From: Euhalothece natronophila Z-M001
GTDB lineage: Bacteria > Cyanobacteriota > Cyanobacteriia > Cyanobacteriales > Rubidibacteraceae
Assembly (NCBI RefSeq): GCF_007904085.1
Contig: NZ_CP042326.1
Coordinates: 372,001-436,000, forward strand
DNA length: 64,000 nt
Reading direction: 5' to 3'
The notes below the pieces were generated by a model. The model saw only the letters and a program-made list of their open reading frames with translations. It was not told the DNA's origin and did no database searches. Shown here piece by piece: positions 28,240 to 36,965 of the stretch; within the stretch, counting starts at the first letter, position 1, and every line of letters begins with the position of its first letter. The position numbers were made by a program, and so were the translations under genes.

Positions 28240-30036
28240 ATGCGAATGTCTCAAATGCTTTTGATGACGCTACGAGAAACCCCAGCCGAAGCAGAAATTC
28301 CTAGTCATCAATTACTGTTACGGGCCGGGTATATTCGTCGCATTGGAAGTGGTCTTTATGCTTATCTTCCCATGATGTGGCGCGTTCTGAATAAGGTTTC
28401 TCAAATTATTCGGGAGGAAATGGATGCCGCAGGAGCGCAGGAATGCTTATTACCCCAGCTACAACCTTCGGAATTATGGGAAGAGTCAGGGCGCTGGGAA
28501 ACTTATACTAAAGCTGAGGGAATTATGTTTTCTCTCATTGACCGCCAAGAGCGACGTTTGGGACTGGGTCCCACTCACGAAGAAGTGATTACTGCCATTG
28601 CTAGAGACAGTATTCGCTCTTATCGGCAACTTCCCCAAAATTTATACCAAATTCAAACGAAATTCCGCGATGAAATTCGCCCCCGTTTTGGCTTAATGCG
28701 AGGGCGAGAGTTTATTATGAAGGATGCTTATTCTTTTAATGCTGATCCTGAAAGTCTGAAAGAAACTTATGCTGCCATGAGCCAAGCCTATGAGAATATT
28801 TTAAGGCGTTGTGGCTTACATTTTACGGCAGTGGAGGCTGATTCAGGTGCAATTGGTGGATCAGCGTCTCAAGAGTTTATGGTGCTTGCAGAAGCGGGAG
28901 AAGATGAGGTTCTCTATACCGAGGATGGTAAATATGCAGCTAATGTGGAAAAAGCGGTTTCTCTGCCCACTGAAGCCCAACCTTCTCCCTTTTCTAAGTA
29001 TGAGAAACGAGAAACGCCCAATACTGCAACTATTGCTACTCTCTGCGACTTTTTAAGCTGTGATGCGACGACGGTAGTAAAAAATGTTCTCTATGAAGCG
29101 GTTTATGACAATGGGAAGCAAGTTTTAGTCTTAGTGAGTATTCGCGGTGATCAAGATGTGAATGATGTGAAGTTAACCAATATTCTTTCGGGAATGGCGG
29201 GAAATTATGGCGCACAGGCGTTAATTGGCTTAAATGTGCCTGATGCAGACGCGCAACAAAAATGGGCGACAAAACCGCTACCATTGGGCTATATTGCCCC
29301 TGATTTAGGTGATGATTATATTCAGGGGGGAAAAGGGGTTGAACCGAAGTTTTTGCGCTTAGTGGATGAAACAGCAGTGAATCTACAAAACTTTGTAACT
29401 GGTTCTAACGAAAATGGTTATCACGTAGTCGGGGCAAATTGGGGAGAACAGTTTACCCTTCCTGAAACTGTCGTTGATGTTCGAGAAGCCCAAGCTGGCG
29501 ATCGCGCTACCCATGATTCTCAGCAGATTCTCCAAAGTGCGCGCGGTATTGAAGTGGGGCATATTTTCCAACTAGGAACTAAGTATTCTGAGGCAATGGG
29601 GGCAACTTATACCAGTGAACAAGGGCAAGAAGTCCCCCTCTATATGGGTTGTTATGGCATTGGAGTCTCCCGATTAGCCCAAGCCACTGTGGAGCAGTCT
29701 TATGATAAAAATGGCATTATCTGGCCGAGCGCGATCGCGCCTTATCAAGTTATTATCACGGTTCCTAATGTTACGGATCAGCAACAATCCCAAGTCGCTG
29801 AAACCTTGTATCAAGACTTATTAGCCGCTGGAATTGAAGTGTTACTCGATGATCGCGACGAACGAGCAGGGGTAAAATTCAAAGATGCGGATTTAATTGG
29901 GATTCCTTATCGGATTGTCACTGGTCGCTCCCTAGCTAATGGCAATGTGGAAGTGATCAAACGCGCCAATTTATCATCCCAAGAGATGCCTATTTCTGAT
30001 GTGGTGACGACAATCCGAGATTGGCTACAAAATTAA
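28240..30036 (+). CDS. proS: Prolyl-tRNA synthetase
   Basis: From ATG at 28240 the product has 598 residues and is the bacterial-type class II ProRS. Motif 1 region [18 protein letters not shown], motif 2 [20 protein letters not shown] (split here) and motif 3 [12 protein letters not shown] are all present, with an inserted YbaK-like editing domain between motifs 2 and 3 (about 225-385) and a C-terminal anticodon-binding domain with [22 protein letters not shown]-initiated extension to 28210 is less likely because AAGGAAG lies 8 nt before the chosen ATG and [13 protein letters not shown] matches known starts. Confidence 0.96.
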   Translation: MRMSQMLLMTLRETPAEAEIPSHQLLLRAGYIRRIGSGLYAYLPMMWRVLNKVSQIIREEMDAAGAQECLLPQLQPSELWEESGRWETYTKAEGIMFSLIDRQERRLGLGPTHEEVITAIARDSIRSYRQLPQNLYQIQTKFRDEIRPRFGLMRGREFIMKDAYSFNADPESLKETYAAMSQAYENILRRCGLHFTAVEADSGAIGGSASQEFMVLAEAGEDEVLYTEDGKYAANVEKAVSLPTEAQPSPFSKYEKRETPNTATIATLCDFLSCDATTVVKNVLYEAVYDNGKQVLVLVSIRGDQDVNDVKLTNILSGMAGNYGAQALIGLNVPDADAQQKWATKPLPLGYIAPDLGDDYIQGGKGVEPKFLRLVDETAVNLQNFVTGSNENGYHVVGANWGEQFTLPETVVDVREAQAGDRATHDSQQILQSARGIEVGHIFQLGTKYSEAMGATYTSEQGQEVPLYMGCYGIGVSRLAQATVEQSYDKNGIIWPSAIAPYQVIITVPNVTDQQQSQVAETLYQDLLAAGIEVLLDDRDERAGVKFKDADLIGIPYRIVTGRSLANGNVEVIKRANLSSQEMPISDVVTTIRDWLQN

Positions 30037-30040
30037 TGGT

Positions 30041-30064
30041 AAAGAAAAGGGGGAAAACTCCCCC
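30041..30064 (-). terminator. Intrinsic terminator of psbO
   Basis: GGGGGA-aaac-TCCCCC (30049-30064) lies between the convergent proS and psbO genes. Read on the minus strand the hairpin is followed by TTTTCTTT, the U-run of a rho-independent terminator for psbO. In the other direction there is no T-run, so proS would be stopped less efficiently. Confidence 0.7.
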
Positions 30065-30075
30065 TAACTAGACAA

Positions 30076-30930
30076 CTAAGTCGCTGCTTCAGCTTCTACA
30101 GCTGGTTCTTCTAAGCGTCCGTAGAAAATACCACGAATCTTAACATCTTCGGGCTCTTTTGTCCCTAAATCAGTATCTGAAGGCTGATCACTTTCAAAAG
30201 TACCAGCAAATTCTCCAGTTACCTGATCCACTTTTTCAATTTGTAAGGAAATATGTCCCTTTCCTTTTTTATAACTCTTTTGATTTTCCTTTTCAAATTT
30301 CTCATCATCTGAGCTAGCACGTAATCCCACGGCACTACCATAACCACTGGCAAGCCCTCTTGCTCTCGGATCTAAAAATACCGCGCCACGATAGGAAGGA
30401 ACTTCAAAATCTCCCTCAAAATCCGTGGAAGTATTAATATTTTCTAATCCAGGTTCAGTTTGAGCAGTTAAACCTTTCACCGTAAATAAGAACGGAACTT
30501 GCTCACCACCGGGGAGTTGAACGGTAATGGGCTGGAAGTCAATGCCATCAATTTCCTGAAACAAAAACTTCCCTTCCTGATCTAACTTTAGGTTAGCAAC
30601 AATTTGATCCAAACTAGAAGTTGAACGAGTGAGCAACTTACCAGAAACAAATTCCGCTTCCCGACGAGAATTAGTGGGTTCTTCTTTCACATAAAATTCT
30701 GTCGGTTGCAAACACATATCCTTGATTTTATAGATTTTATCCGGACTGACTTCAATCACTCCCCGTCTGCTTGATGCTAAACGAGGACATTTGTTTGCTA
30801 GTCCTGTTCCCACTACTTGATCGTAAGTTAATTGACTTTTATCAACGTATTCGCTTGGCTCTTCAGCACAAGCCGTTAAAAAACTTAAACACAGCGCCAG
30901 GACAGTGGCTATTATTGCACGATATTTCAT
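30076..30930 (-). CDS. psbO: Photosystem II manganese-stabilising protein PsbO
   Basis: The 284-residue protein has a signal peptide ending in LSFLTACAEE (a lipobox-like LTAC), then LTYDQVVGTGLANKCPRL, the start of the PsbO beta-barrel. Two cysteines, in NKCPRL and KDMCLQP, form the conserved disulphide. The segments ITVQLPGGEQVPFLFTVKGL and FLDPRARGLASGYGSAVGL (each a core strand region) are diagnostic. PsbO is the lumenal extrinsic subunit that stabilises the Mn4CaO5 cluster. The last residues (EEPAVEAEAAT) form a short acidic tail. A 331-nt region upstream has no clear promoter that I can defend. Confidence 0.96.
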   Translation of the reverse strand: MKYRAIIATVLALCLSFLTACAEEPSEYVDKSQLTYDQVVGTGLANKCPRLASSRRGVIEVSPDKIYKIKDMCLQPTEFYVKEEPTNSRREAEFVSGKLLTRSTSSLDQIVANLKLDQEGKFLFQEIDGIDFQPITVQLPGGEQVPFLFTVKGLTAQTEPGLENINTSTDFEGDFEVPSYRGAVFLDPRARGLASGYGSAVGLRASSDDEKFEKENQKSYKKGKGHISLQIEKVDQVTGEFAGTFESDQPSDTDLGTKEPEDVKIRGIFYGRLEEPAVEAEAAT

Positions 30931-31261
30931 AATTTTTCTTGATTCCTCTTTTGAAAAAACTCTCCGCTACAGCAATGTTATAGATTGCGCCCAATTGGCG
31001 ATCATAAACAACTCCTCTTTTTTAATCCTACGATCAAATCCTCATCTGGTTAAGATGATGATAAGTTTGAACTAACACGAGGGCGCATTCAGTTCGTGTT
31101 GGTTGCCGTTCAGATACAAGGAGGAGTTTCACCAAAATCTTACGATAATCAAAAAAGTTATTGAACATCCAATTAGGCATTGTACACTCTACAGTTGCTT
31201 TTCCTAACAAGGAAACTCCTGAAGAGGGGGAAATTATAAAGTTTTGTAACTAAATAAACTG
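30931..31261. other. psbO upstream intergenic region
   Basis: This 331-nt A/T-rich gap separates the divergent psbO gene and a small plus-strand gene, so it must hold both promoters. Visible structure is an inverted repeat AACACGA...TCGTGTT (about 31074-31101) and an AAGGAGGAG near 31120 that looks like a strong ribosome site but is followed by no ATG-initiated frame. I see no consensus sigma-70 promoter on either strand. Confidence 0.4.
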
Positions 31262-31576
31262 ATGGATCACAAGGCAAATCAAAAGTTGACCGAGGAAACA
31301 GAGCACCTAAAGAAGTTAGTTTGGGAGCTTGCAAAGGATTATGAAGGAGACGCACCAGCATTATTAACAATACTGCGGGTTGTAGAAGCATTACATTGGG
31401 AAATTCGAGAACACTTGTTTAATCCAGCACTTCCCGAAACTCGACAGGAGTTATATCGATTACTACGTAATATTGAAGAAAATGGGGGCTGGCCCTATAT
31501 TGAACGGATGAAGTTGCGATCGCTGCTGCTCCATTTAGAATTTAGTGACAATAACGAGGATAATCGGGAAGCGTAA
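31262..31576 (+). CDS. Conserved small protein of unknown function
   Basis: The 104-residue soluble protein is helical in appearance, with LKKLVWELAKDYEGDAPALL, TILRVVEALHWEIREHLF and LPETRQELYRLLRNIEENGG in succession. No domain is recognised. The balanced composition and 5-nt gap to the phosphohexomutase start (31581) support a real gene translated with that enzyme. It carries no signal peptide or membrane segment. Confidence 0.6.
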   Translation: MDHKANQKLTEETEHLKKLVWELAKDYEGDAPALLTILRVVEALHWEIREHLFNPALPETRQELYRLLRNIEENGGWPYIERMKLRSLLLHLEFSDNNEDNREA

Positions 31577-31580
31577 ACAG

Positions 31581-33020
31581 ATGACTAATTCCACAATTCA
31601 ATTCGGAACTGACGGCTGGCGCGGTGTGATTGCTGAAGATTTTACCTTTTCACGGGTGAAACAAGTTAGCGTAATTGCGGCTCAAGTTTTACAAAAGCAC
31701 TATGGTAGTTTAACCCAAAATTCCTTAATTGTTATTGGTTATGATCGCCGTTTCATGGCAGAAAAGTTTGCTCAAGTTGCTGCTGAAGCCGTGCAAAAAG
31801 CAGGTTTTGATGTTAATTTAGCCAATTGTTATGCCCCTACCCCAGCACTAAGTTGGGCGGCAAAAACTCAAGCAGCCTTGGGAGCATTAGTTTTAACAGC
31901 TAGTCATAACCCCCCAGAATATTTAGGGATAAAAGTCAAATCAGCTTTTGGGGGATCGGTGGGAAGAGAGATTACTGCAGAAATTGAGGAAAAATTAGCA
32001 CAAGGAAAAATTCACAAGTCTGAGGATATCGGAACTTTAGAATGGTTTAATCCTTGGGATAGTTATTTGGCAGGATTAGAGTCAAAAGTTAAAATTCGGC
32101 AGATTAAAAGTGCTATTTCCCAAGGAAAACTGGGGATTTTTGTGGATGTAATGCACGGTGCAGCCGCAGGAGGCTTATCTCGGCTTCTGGGGGAAGGAAT
32201 AACAGAAATTAATGCTAATCGTGATCCGTTATTTGGTGGGCATCCCCCTGAGCCTTTACCCCAGTATATTCCAGACTTATTTCAAGGGATTAAGCAAGCT
32301 AAACTCGAAAATGCCTGGGAATTACAGGTGGGATTAGTCTTTGATGGCGACTGCGATCGCGTAGCGGCAGTTGATGGCGAGGGAAACTTTTTAAGCTCGC
32401 AAGTCTTAATCCCTATTTTGATCCAACATCTAGTGAAACATCATGGATTTACTGGCGAAGTCGTTAAAACGGTTAGTGGCTCAGATTTAATTCCGCTAGT
32501 GGCAGAGAAATACGAACAACGGATTTATGAAACCCCCATCGGCTATAAATATATCGCAGAACGAATGTTAAAAACTGATGTTCTTATTGGGGGAGAAGAA
32601 TCAGGGGGCATTGGTTATGGAACGCATATTCCTGAACGAGATGCCCTCTTATCTGCCCTTTACGCCCTTGAAGCAGTGGTGGTGACAGGAAAAGATCTAG
32701 GAAGGCTCTATCAAGACTTACAAACTGAGTTAGAATTTCACTCTGCTTATAATCGCGTTGACTTACCATTAGCGAACACTGAAGCCAAAGAACGAGTCAG
32801 AAACATTCTGGAGACAAATCCTCCAACTCAAATTGCTGAACAAGCAGTTAAAGACTGTCAAACCGTGGATGGATATAAATTTCGTCTTGCCGATGACAGT
32901 TGGCTATTAGTTCGCTTTAGTGGCACAGAACCTCTATTAAGATTATATTGTGAGTCTAGTAATGATCAAGACGTAAAAAGAATTCTGGATTGGGCTAAAA
33001 AATGGGCAAGTGAGTTATAA
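31581..33020 (+). CDS. Phosphoglucomutase/phosphomannomutase family protein
   Basis: The 479-residue alpha-D-phosphohexomutase has the four expected elements: N-terminal FGTDGWRGVIAEDF, the active-site phosphoserine loop TASHNPPEYLGIK with S108, the metal loop VFDGDCDRVAAVD, the sugar-binding GGEESGGIGYG and the phosphate-binding RFSGTEPLLRLY near the C-terminus. It interconverts hexose 1- and 6-phosphates for glycogen and envelope sugars. Whether it prefers glucose, mannose or glucosamine cannot be read. The frame opens earlier (31545), but ATG at 31581 gives the family N-terminus. Confidence 0.9.
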   Translation: MTNSTIQFGTDGWRGVIAEDFTFSRVKQVSVIAAQVLQKHYGSLTQNSLIVIGYDRRFMAEKFAQVAAEAVQKAGFDVNLANCYAPTPALSWAAKTQAALGALVLTASHNPPEYLGIKVKSAFGGSVGREITAEIEEKLAQGKIHKSEDIGTLEWFNPWDSYLAGLESKVKIRQIKSAISQGKLGIFVDVMHGAAAGGLSRLLGEGITEINANRDPLFGGHPPEPLPQYIPDLFQGIKQAKLENAWELQVGLVFDGDCDRVAAVDGEGNFLSSQVLIPILIQHLVKHHGFTGEVVKTVSGSDLIPLVAEKYEQRIYETPIGYKYIAERMLKTDVLIGGEESGGIGYGTHIPERDALLSALYALEAVVVTGKDLGRLYQDLQTELEFHSAYNRVDLPLANTEAKERVRNILETNPPTQIAEQAVKDCQTVDGYKFRLADDSWLLVRFSGTEPLLRLYCESSNDQDVKRILDWAKKWASEL

Positions 33021-33060
33021 GTTGGTCTGTTGTCCTTTTCCTTTATTATTTTTAAACCAG

Positions 33061-33144
33061 CGACCAATGACTAATGACCAATGACTAATGACTAATGACT
33101 AATAACCAATGACTAATGACCAATGACTAATGACTAATAACTAA
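33061..33144. repeat. Heptanucleotide tandem repeat (STRR-like)
   Basis: Twelve consecutive 7-nt units of consensus TGACYAA (TGACTAA or TGACCAA, with TAACCAA, TAACTAA and CGACCAA variants) run without interruption. This matches the short tandemly repeated repetitive sequences of cyanobacteria; TGACCAA is the complement of the STRR2 unit TTGGTCA. The last unit includes the stop codon of the small minus-strand gene at 33141. Confidence 0.85.
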
Positions 33145-33398
33145 TCATCACTTACTTCTATCTCTAGTTCCTCAGAAGGAATAAAGGTTTCCCAAGGCAA
33201 TAAAATTGGCTTTTCTTTAAAAATTAGTTGTCCTCGATAGGTTTCGCGGTTAATGGCAATTCCTTGCATTTGTTCCGCTTTTTTCGGGTAAATCTCGTAA
33301 CATTTTTCATAGATGTGTTGAGCCCTTTGCAGTAGGTAAGGATCAAATAGGGGTTGAAATTTTTCCGTTTCAGGAATTGAATTAACTTGTTGCACCAT
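33141..33398 (-). CDS. Small hypothetical protein
   Basis: The 85-residue frame encodes a soluble polypeptide with FDPYLLQRAQHIYEKCYEIY (about 18-37) and an acidic C-terminus (EELEIEVSDD). No family is recognised. It is convergent with the phosphohexomutase across a heptamer repeat and divergent from the HD-domain gene with 62 nt between starts. Codon use looks like that of neighbouring genes, but the evidence is modest. Confidence 0.5.
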   Translation of the reverse strand: MVQQVNSIPETEKFQPLFDPYLLQRAQHIYEKCYEIYPKKAEQMQGIAINRETYRGQLIFKEKPILLPWETFIPSEELEIEVSDD

Positions 33399-33460
33399 CA
33401 GACAATTAATTAAATTACCAGATCATCAATGAGCTTAACCGAGTTTTGGCAAAAAATACA

Positions 33461-34039
33461 ATGAATATGCAACTTTCTTCTCGTTTTGACCACGCTCTCA
33501 CTTTTGCAAGTGATTTACATCGTAAGCAATTTCGGAAAGGCTCAAGTGTTCCCTATATTTGTCATTTATTAGGGGTTTGTAGCCTTGTCTTGGAATATGG
33601 GGGAGATGAAGATAGCGCGATCGCTGCTTTGCTCCATGATGCCATTGAAGACCAAGGCGGATTACCCACCCGTGATAAAATTAAACAAAACTTTGGAGAA
33701 AATGTCACTGCTATTGTTGAAGCCTGTAGTGATGCTTATGAAAAACCCAAACCCCCTTGGCGTGAACGAAAAGAAGCCTATATTAATCATGTCCCCAATA
33801 TGAGTGATCAAGCGGCTTTAGTCTCGGCAGCGGATAAACTCCATAATGTGCGTTCCATTATTAAAGATTGGCACGAAATAGGAGAAAAAATTTGGGATGT
33901 TTTTAGTGCTTCCAAAGAAGAAACCCTCTGGTACTATCGAGAGTTAGCAGTTGCCTTTTACAAACGAAAACCAACTCCAATTGCTATAGAGTTAAAGCGA
34001 ACTGTTAGAGAATTGGAAACTTTGAGCACAGACTTATAA
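33461..34039 (+). CDS. HD-domain phosphohydrolase, RelA/SpoT-hydrolase-like
   Basis: From ATG at 33461 the product has 192 residues. It shows a metal-binding HD layout: H in RKQFRKGSSVPYICHLLGV (about 26-44), HD in AALLHDAIED (about 66-75) and the later Asp in SAADKLHNVRSI (about 124-135). The order resembles the hydrolase domain of RelA/SpoT and small Mesh1-type alarmone hydrolases, so (p)ppGpp or NADPH hydrolysis is possible, but the family also has uncharacterised members. A TTG-initiated extension to 33446 is less likely. Confidence 0.75.
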   Translation: MNMQLSSRFDHALTFASDLHRKQFRKGSSVPYICHLLGVCSLVLEYGGDEDSAIAALLHDAIEDQGGLPTRDKIKQNFGENVTAIVEACSDAYEKPKPPWRERKEAYINHVPNMSDQAALVSAADKLHNVRSIIKDWHEIGEKIWDVFSASKEETLWYYRELAVAFYKRKPTPIAIELKRTVRELETLSTDL

Positions 34040-34068
34040 TTGGAGAAGGACACCAAGGGCGTTATAAT
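34040..34068 (+). promoter_or_regulatory. Putative promoter upstream of the SRPBCC-like gene
   Basis: A perfect -10 TATAAT (34063-34068) is preceded by TTGGAG (34040-34045) at exactly 17 nt. The -35 hexamer matches the consensus at only three bases. The site lies 48 nt upstream of the gene at 34116. Confidence 0.4.
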
Positions 34069-34115
34069 AACTCCAAGGTATCTAACTGACCCAATAATTA
34101 TTTTTTTCCTCACTT

Positions 34116-34511
34116 ATGCTGGGAACATTCCAACAAAGTCAGATCAGAATTGAAGTTAATGCTTCGGCCCGGGCTATTGGTGAAAGTTTACTTTACCCAG
34201 AAAAACTCCGTCAGTGGATGTTTCCTCAACAGATATCTTCTGGATTGCCCAATCAATTAGAACCTGGATTAAGTTTTGTTAGTCGCACTGGTCTGATTAC
34301 GATCAAACATGAAATTGAAACGTTACATGATTCCTATTTACGCTTGATTTTGAGTGAGGCGGTAGATGGCTATCATGAATGGTGCTGGGATGAGGGTTGG
34401 GTACAATCCCGTTTAGAAGGGATTTCATTATTACCTTTAAATCTGGCTCAAACCACTACTTTATTAAGATTACGTCAATTTCTAGAATTGTCTTCTCAAG
34501 AAAAATCATAA
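34116..34511 (+). CDS. Small protein, possibly SRPBCC fold
   Basis: The 131-residue product begins with a region (IRIEVNASARAIGESLLYPE, then KLRQWMFP) that resembles the start of SRPBCC/START-like ligand-binding domains, and contains alternating strands up to EGWVQSRLEGISLLP. No named family is certain. It has no signal peptide. It precedes the DUF192 gene by 31 nt and may be the first gene of the cluster that ends with nadK. Confidence 0.6.
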   Translation: MLGTFQQSQIRIEVNASARAIGESLLYPEKLRQWMFPQQISSGLPNQLEPGLSFVSRTGLITIKHEIETLHDSYLRLILSEAVDGYHEWCWDEGWVQSRLEGISLLPLNLAQTTTLLRLRQFLELSSQEKS

Positions 34512-34542
34512 AAAAATATCTTAGCAAAATTTTTTAGACGAT

Positions 34543-35031
34543 ATGTTGCGTTTGAGTTGGGTTGCACTATTTTGTTGTCTATTACTAATGGGCTGTGCTT
34601 CTAATGAAGTTTCCGTTTCTGAGTCAGAAGCCGCCTCAAGTGAGTCACAGGGACAAAAATTACCCATTACTGCGGAGGTGGAAATTGGCGGAGAACTCAT
34701 TAAGCTGGAAGTTGCTCGTACCCCAGAAGAACAGGCTATGGGCTTAATGTATCGGGAAGAACTTGCAGCCAATCGGGGAATGCTGTTTCCTCTGGAACCG
34801 CCTCGAATTCCTAGGTTTTGGATGAAAAATGTAGAAATTCCCTTGGATATGATCTTTATTTCTGAAGGAGAAGTTCGCGCGATCGCGCAAGATGTTCCCC
34901 CCTGTCGAGAAACCCCTTGTCCCACTTATGGCCCCGATACCATTATTGATAAAGTCCTTGAACTGAGAGGCGGACGGGCTGAGGAATTACAATTAGAAGT
35001 TGGTGATTCCTTATCAGTGGAATACAAATAA
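34543..35031 (+). CDS. DUF192 family lipoprotein
   Basis: The 162-residue protein has a lipoprotein signal (LFCCLLLMGCAS, lipid Cys about residue 18), a Ser/Glu-rich linker and a DUF192 domain with ARTPEEQAMGLMYREELAAN, GMLFPLEPPRIPRFWMKNVE (in two parts) and PLDMIFISEGEVRAIAQDV. DUF192 is a compact beta fold of unknown function, often secreted. It is followed after 6 nt by the MFS transporter gene, in an operon with it. Confidence 0.85.
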   Translation: MLRLSWVALFCCLLLMGCASNEVSVSESEAASSESQGQKLPITAEVEIGGELIKLEVARTPEEQAMGLMYREELAANRGMLFPLEPPRIPRFWMKNVEIPLDMIFISEGEVRAIAQDVPPCRETPCPTYGPDTIIDKVLELRGGRAEELQLEVGDSLSVEYK

Positions 35032-35037
35032 CCCAGA

Positions 35038-36282
35038 ATGTGGAAAAAAATCAAACGACAATTTCCCGCCCTCAATCGTACCACTTGGATTTTAGCCTTT
35101 GGGCGGTTGTTATCTAGTATTGGGACAGGATTTGTCTTATTTTACGCTTCAATTTTCTTTGTTAACCAAGTGGGACTATCCGCTACACTGGTGGGAATTG
35201 GCGTGGGAAGTGGTCAAGTAGCTGGCGTTCTTGGTCGCTTTTTTGGTGGCGTTTTTACCGATAGCAAATCTTGGGGAAGGCGACGCACTTTATTACTCTC
35301 CGCCGCTGTTTCTGTTCTTGCTGATATTGTTTTAGGATTAACCTATAATTTTCCCACTCTCTTAGTTGGGAATTTATTAATGGGCTTTGGTGTGGGATTA
35401 TATTGGCCAGCCACAGAAGCCGTTATTGCTGATATTACCGGACCAGAAGATCGCAATGAAGCCTTTGCCGTTACTCGGGTTGCCGATAGTTTAGGGTTAG
35501 GCGTGGGCGTAATTCTAGGAGGCTTAATTATTAGCACTGCGGGCAATTATCGCCTTTTATTTGCTGCGGATGGACTTTCCTTTGTCGTCTTTTTTGCTGT
35601 CATTTATTTTGCTGTAGCAGAAAGCTATAACTTTGACGATGAAACGACTCAGAGAAATCTCTTTCAAGGTTGGGGAATTGCACTGCGCGATCGCGCTTTT
35701 GTCATCTTTCTTGGCATTAATATTCTCTTCACTACCTATATTGCGAAAGTTCAAAGTACCCTTCCCCTCTATCTCCGTAACTATCCTCAAACCGGTGGCG
35801 AAGAACTAGGATTTTCTCCCGAAATTATCAGCGCCCTTTTCACCTGGCATATTACCCTCGCCGCCATTATGCAGTTACCGATGGCGAGATTTTTAAACCG
35901 TTTTCGACGCGCCCAAGCCCTCACCTTTTCCTTTTCGCTCTGGCTCATTGGTTTTGGGTTAGTATGGGTGACAGGGGTAACGCCCAATGCCCCTTTAATC
36001 ATTGCCATTATTACCCTTGGAATTTTAGGGTTAGGCATGAATAGTTATACGCCCGCGGCTTCCTCCCTTGTTGCCGATATTGCCCCAGCTTCCATGCGGG
36101 GAATTTATCTTTCCTTAAACTCTCAATGTTGGGCAGTGGGTTTCTTAATTGGACCACCTTTGGGGGGCTGGGCTTTAGATCAAAGCCGTCTCATCACTGA
36201 TAGCTATTGGCTAGTGGTGGCTTTAACCACTCTCATCGGAATATTACTGTTGCGCTATCTGAATCAACTATTGAAGCAATGA
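35038..36282 (+). CDS. Major facilitator superfamily transporter
   Basis: The 414-residue protein has about twelve hydrophobic helices. The MFS loop 2-3 motif appears as GRFFGGVFTDSKSWGRRRTL (about 66-85, quoted as the loop), and RVADSLGLGVGVILGGLI marks helix 5. It has features of the drug/sugar exporter branch (YajR/MdtG-like), but the substrate is unknown. The stop overlaps the ATG of the next gene (ATGA at 36279-36282), showing translational coupling. Confidence 0.88.
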   Translation: MWKKIKRQFPALNRTTWILAFGRLLSSIGTGFVLFYASIFFVNQVGLSATLVGIGVGSGQVAGVLGRFFGGVFTDSKSWGRRRTLLLSAAVSVLADIVLGLTYNFPTLLVGNLLMGFGVGLYWPATEAVIADITGPEDRNEAFAVTRVADSLGLGVGVILGGLIISTAGNYRLLFAADGLSFVVFFAVIYFAVAESYNFDDETTQRNLFQGWGIALRDRAFVIFLGINILFTTYIAKVQSTLPLYLRNYPQTGGEELGFSPEIISALFTWHITLAAIMQLPMARFLNRFRRAQALTFSFSLWLIGFGLVWVTGVTPNAPLIIAIITLGILGLGMNSYTPAASSLVADIAPASMRGIYLSLNSQCWAVGFLIGPPLGGWALDQSRLITDSYWLVVALTTLIGILLLRYLNQLLKQ

Positions 36283-36953
36283 AACATTTGATCTCCTTTT
36301 TTCTGGTTTTGGTTTTAATTACACTCAGTAGCTGTCAACAAATTGCTTCTGAAGATAATCCTACAGCCATGACTGTAAGCGAAGCTGATGCCAGTTTAGA
36401 AGCCTATGATTTAACCACCGAAGACTGGGAAATGCTAGAAGGGGAAAGCGTTAAGTTATCTGTTCCAGCTAGTTATCGTGGCGGAAGTCCCAATCTTGAC
36501 CTCACTGAAATTGAATCCACCTTAGAACAGCTAAATGGTGATTATAGTGAGCGTTTGCAAGCAGTGCAGGAAAATCCTGAGGAAATTGCTTTGATTGCCT
36601 TTGATACACAATTCTTTGAGTCAGATACTCTTACCAATGTCAATGTCGTTCAACACGAATTAGATGAGGAAATCAGCCTTGAGGACTATCTTTCTCAAGC
36701 AGTTAGCAACCTCGAAGCTACCCATAATATTGAAGAACAAGAAATCATTAACAATAATGACACTTCTATGGGGCGAATTTTAACGACTCTTACTACAGAG
36801 GAAGGGGTAGAAATGACACAACTGTTTTATATTCATTCTCAACCCGAAGCTATGTGGATTACCACTTATACAACTCCTAGTAGTGAATTTGAGCAGCGCG
36901 TCAGTAATTTTGAAGAAAGTATCGCTAGTTTAGAAATTGAAGCACTGGAATAA
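36279..36953 (+). CDS. Putative lipoprotein
   Basis: From ATG at 36279 the 224-residue product begins MKHLISFFLVLVLITLSSCQ, a lipoprotein signal with the lipid Cys at about residue 19. The mature part is acidic and soluble, with KLSVPASYRGGSPNLDLTEI and a C-terminal FEQRVSNFEESIASLEIEAL. It has the look of PsbP/DUF1795-like small lipoproteins, but I do not assign it. It overlaps the MFS stop and is 12 nt before nadK. Confidence 0.72.
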   Translation: MKHLISFFLVLVLITLSSCQQIASEDNPTAMTVSEADASLEAYDLTTEDWEMLEGESVKLSVPASYRGGSPNLDLTEIESTLEQLNGDYSERLQAVQENPEEIALIAFDTQFFESDTLTNVNVVQHELDEEISLEDYLSQAVSNLEATHNIEEQEIINNNDTSMGRILTTLTTEEGVEMTQLFYIHSQPEAMWITTYTTPSSEFEQRVSNFEESIASLEIEALE

Positions 36954-36965
36954 TCATTACAAATT

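Noticed and set aside
33021-33150. Possible CRISPR array
   Set aside because: The repeat unit is only 7 nt and tandem without spacers, so it is a heptamer STRR-type array.
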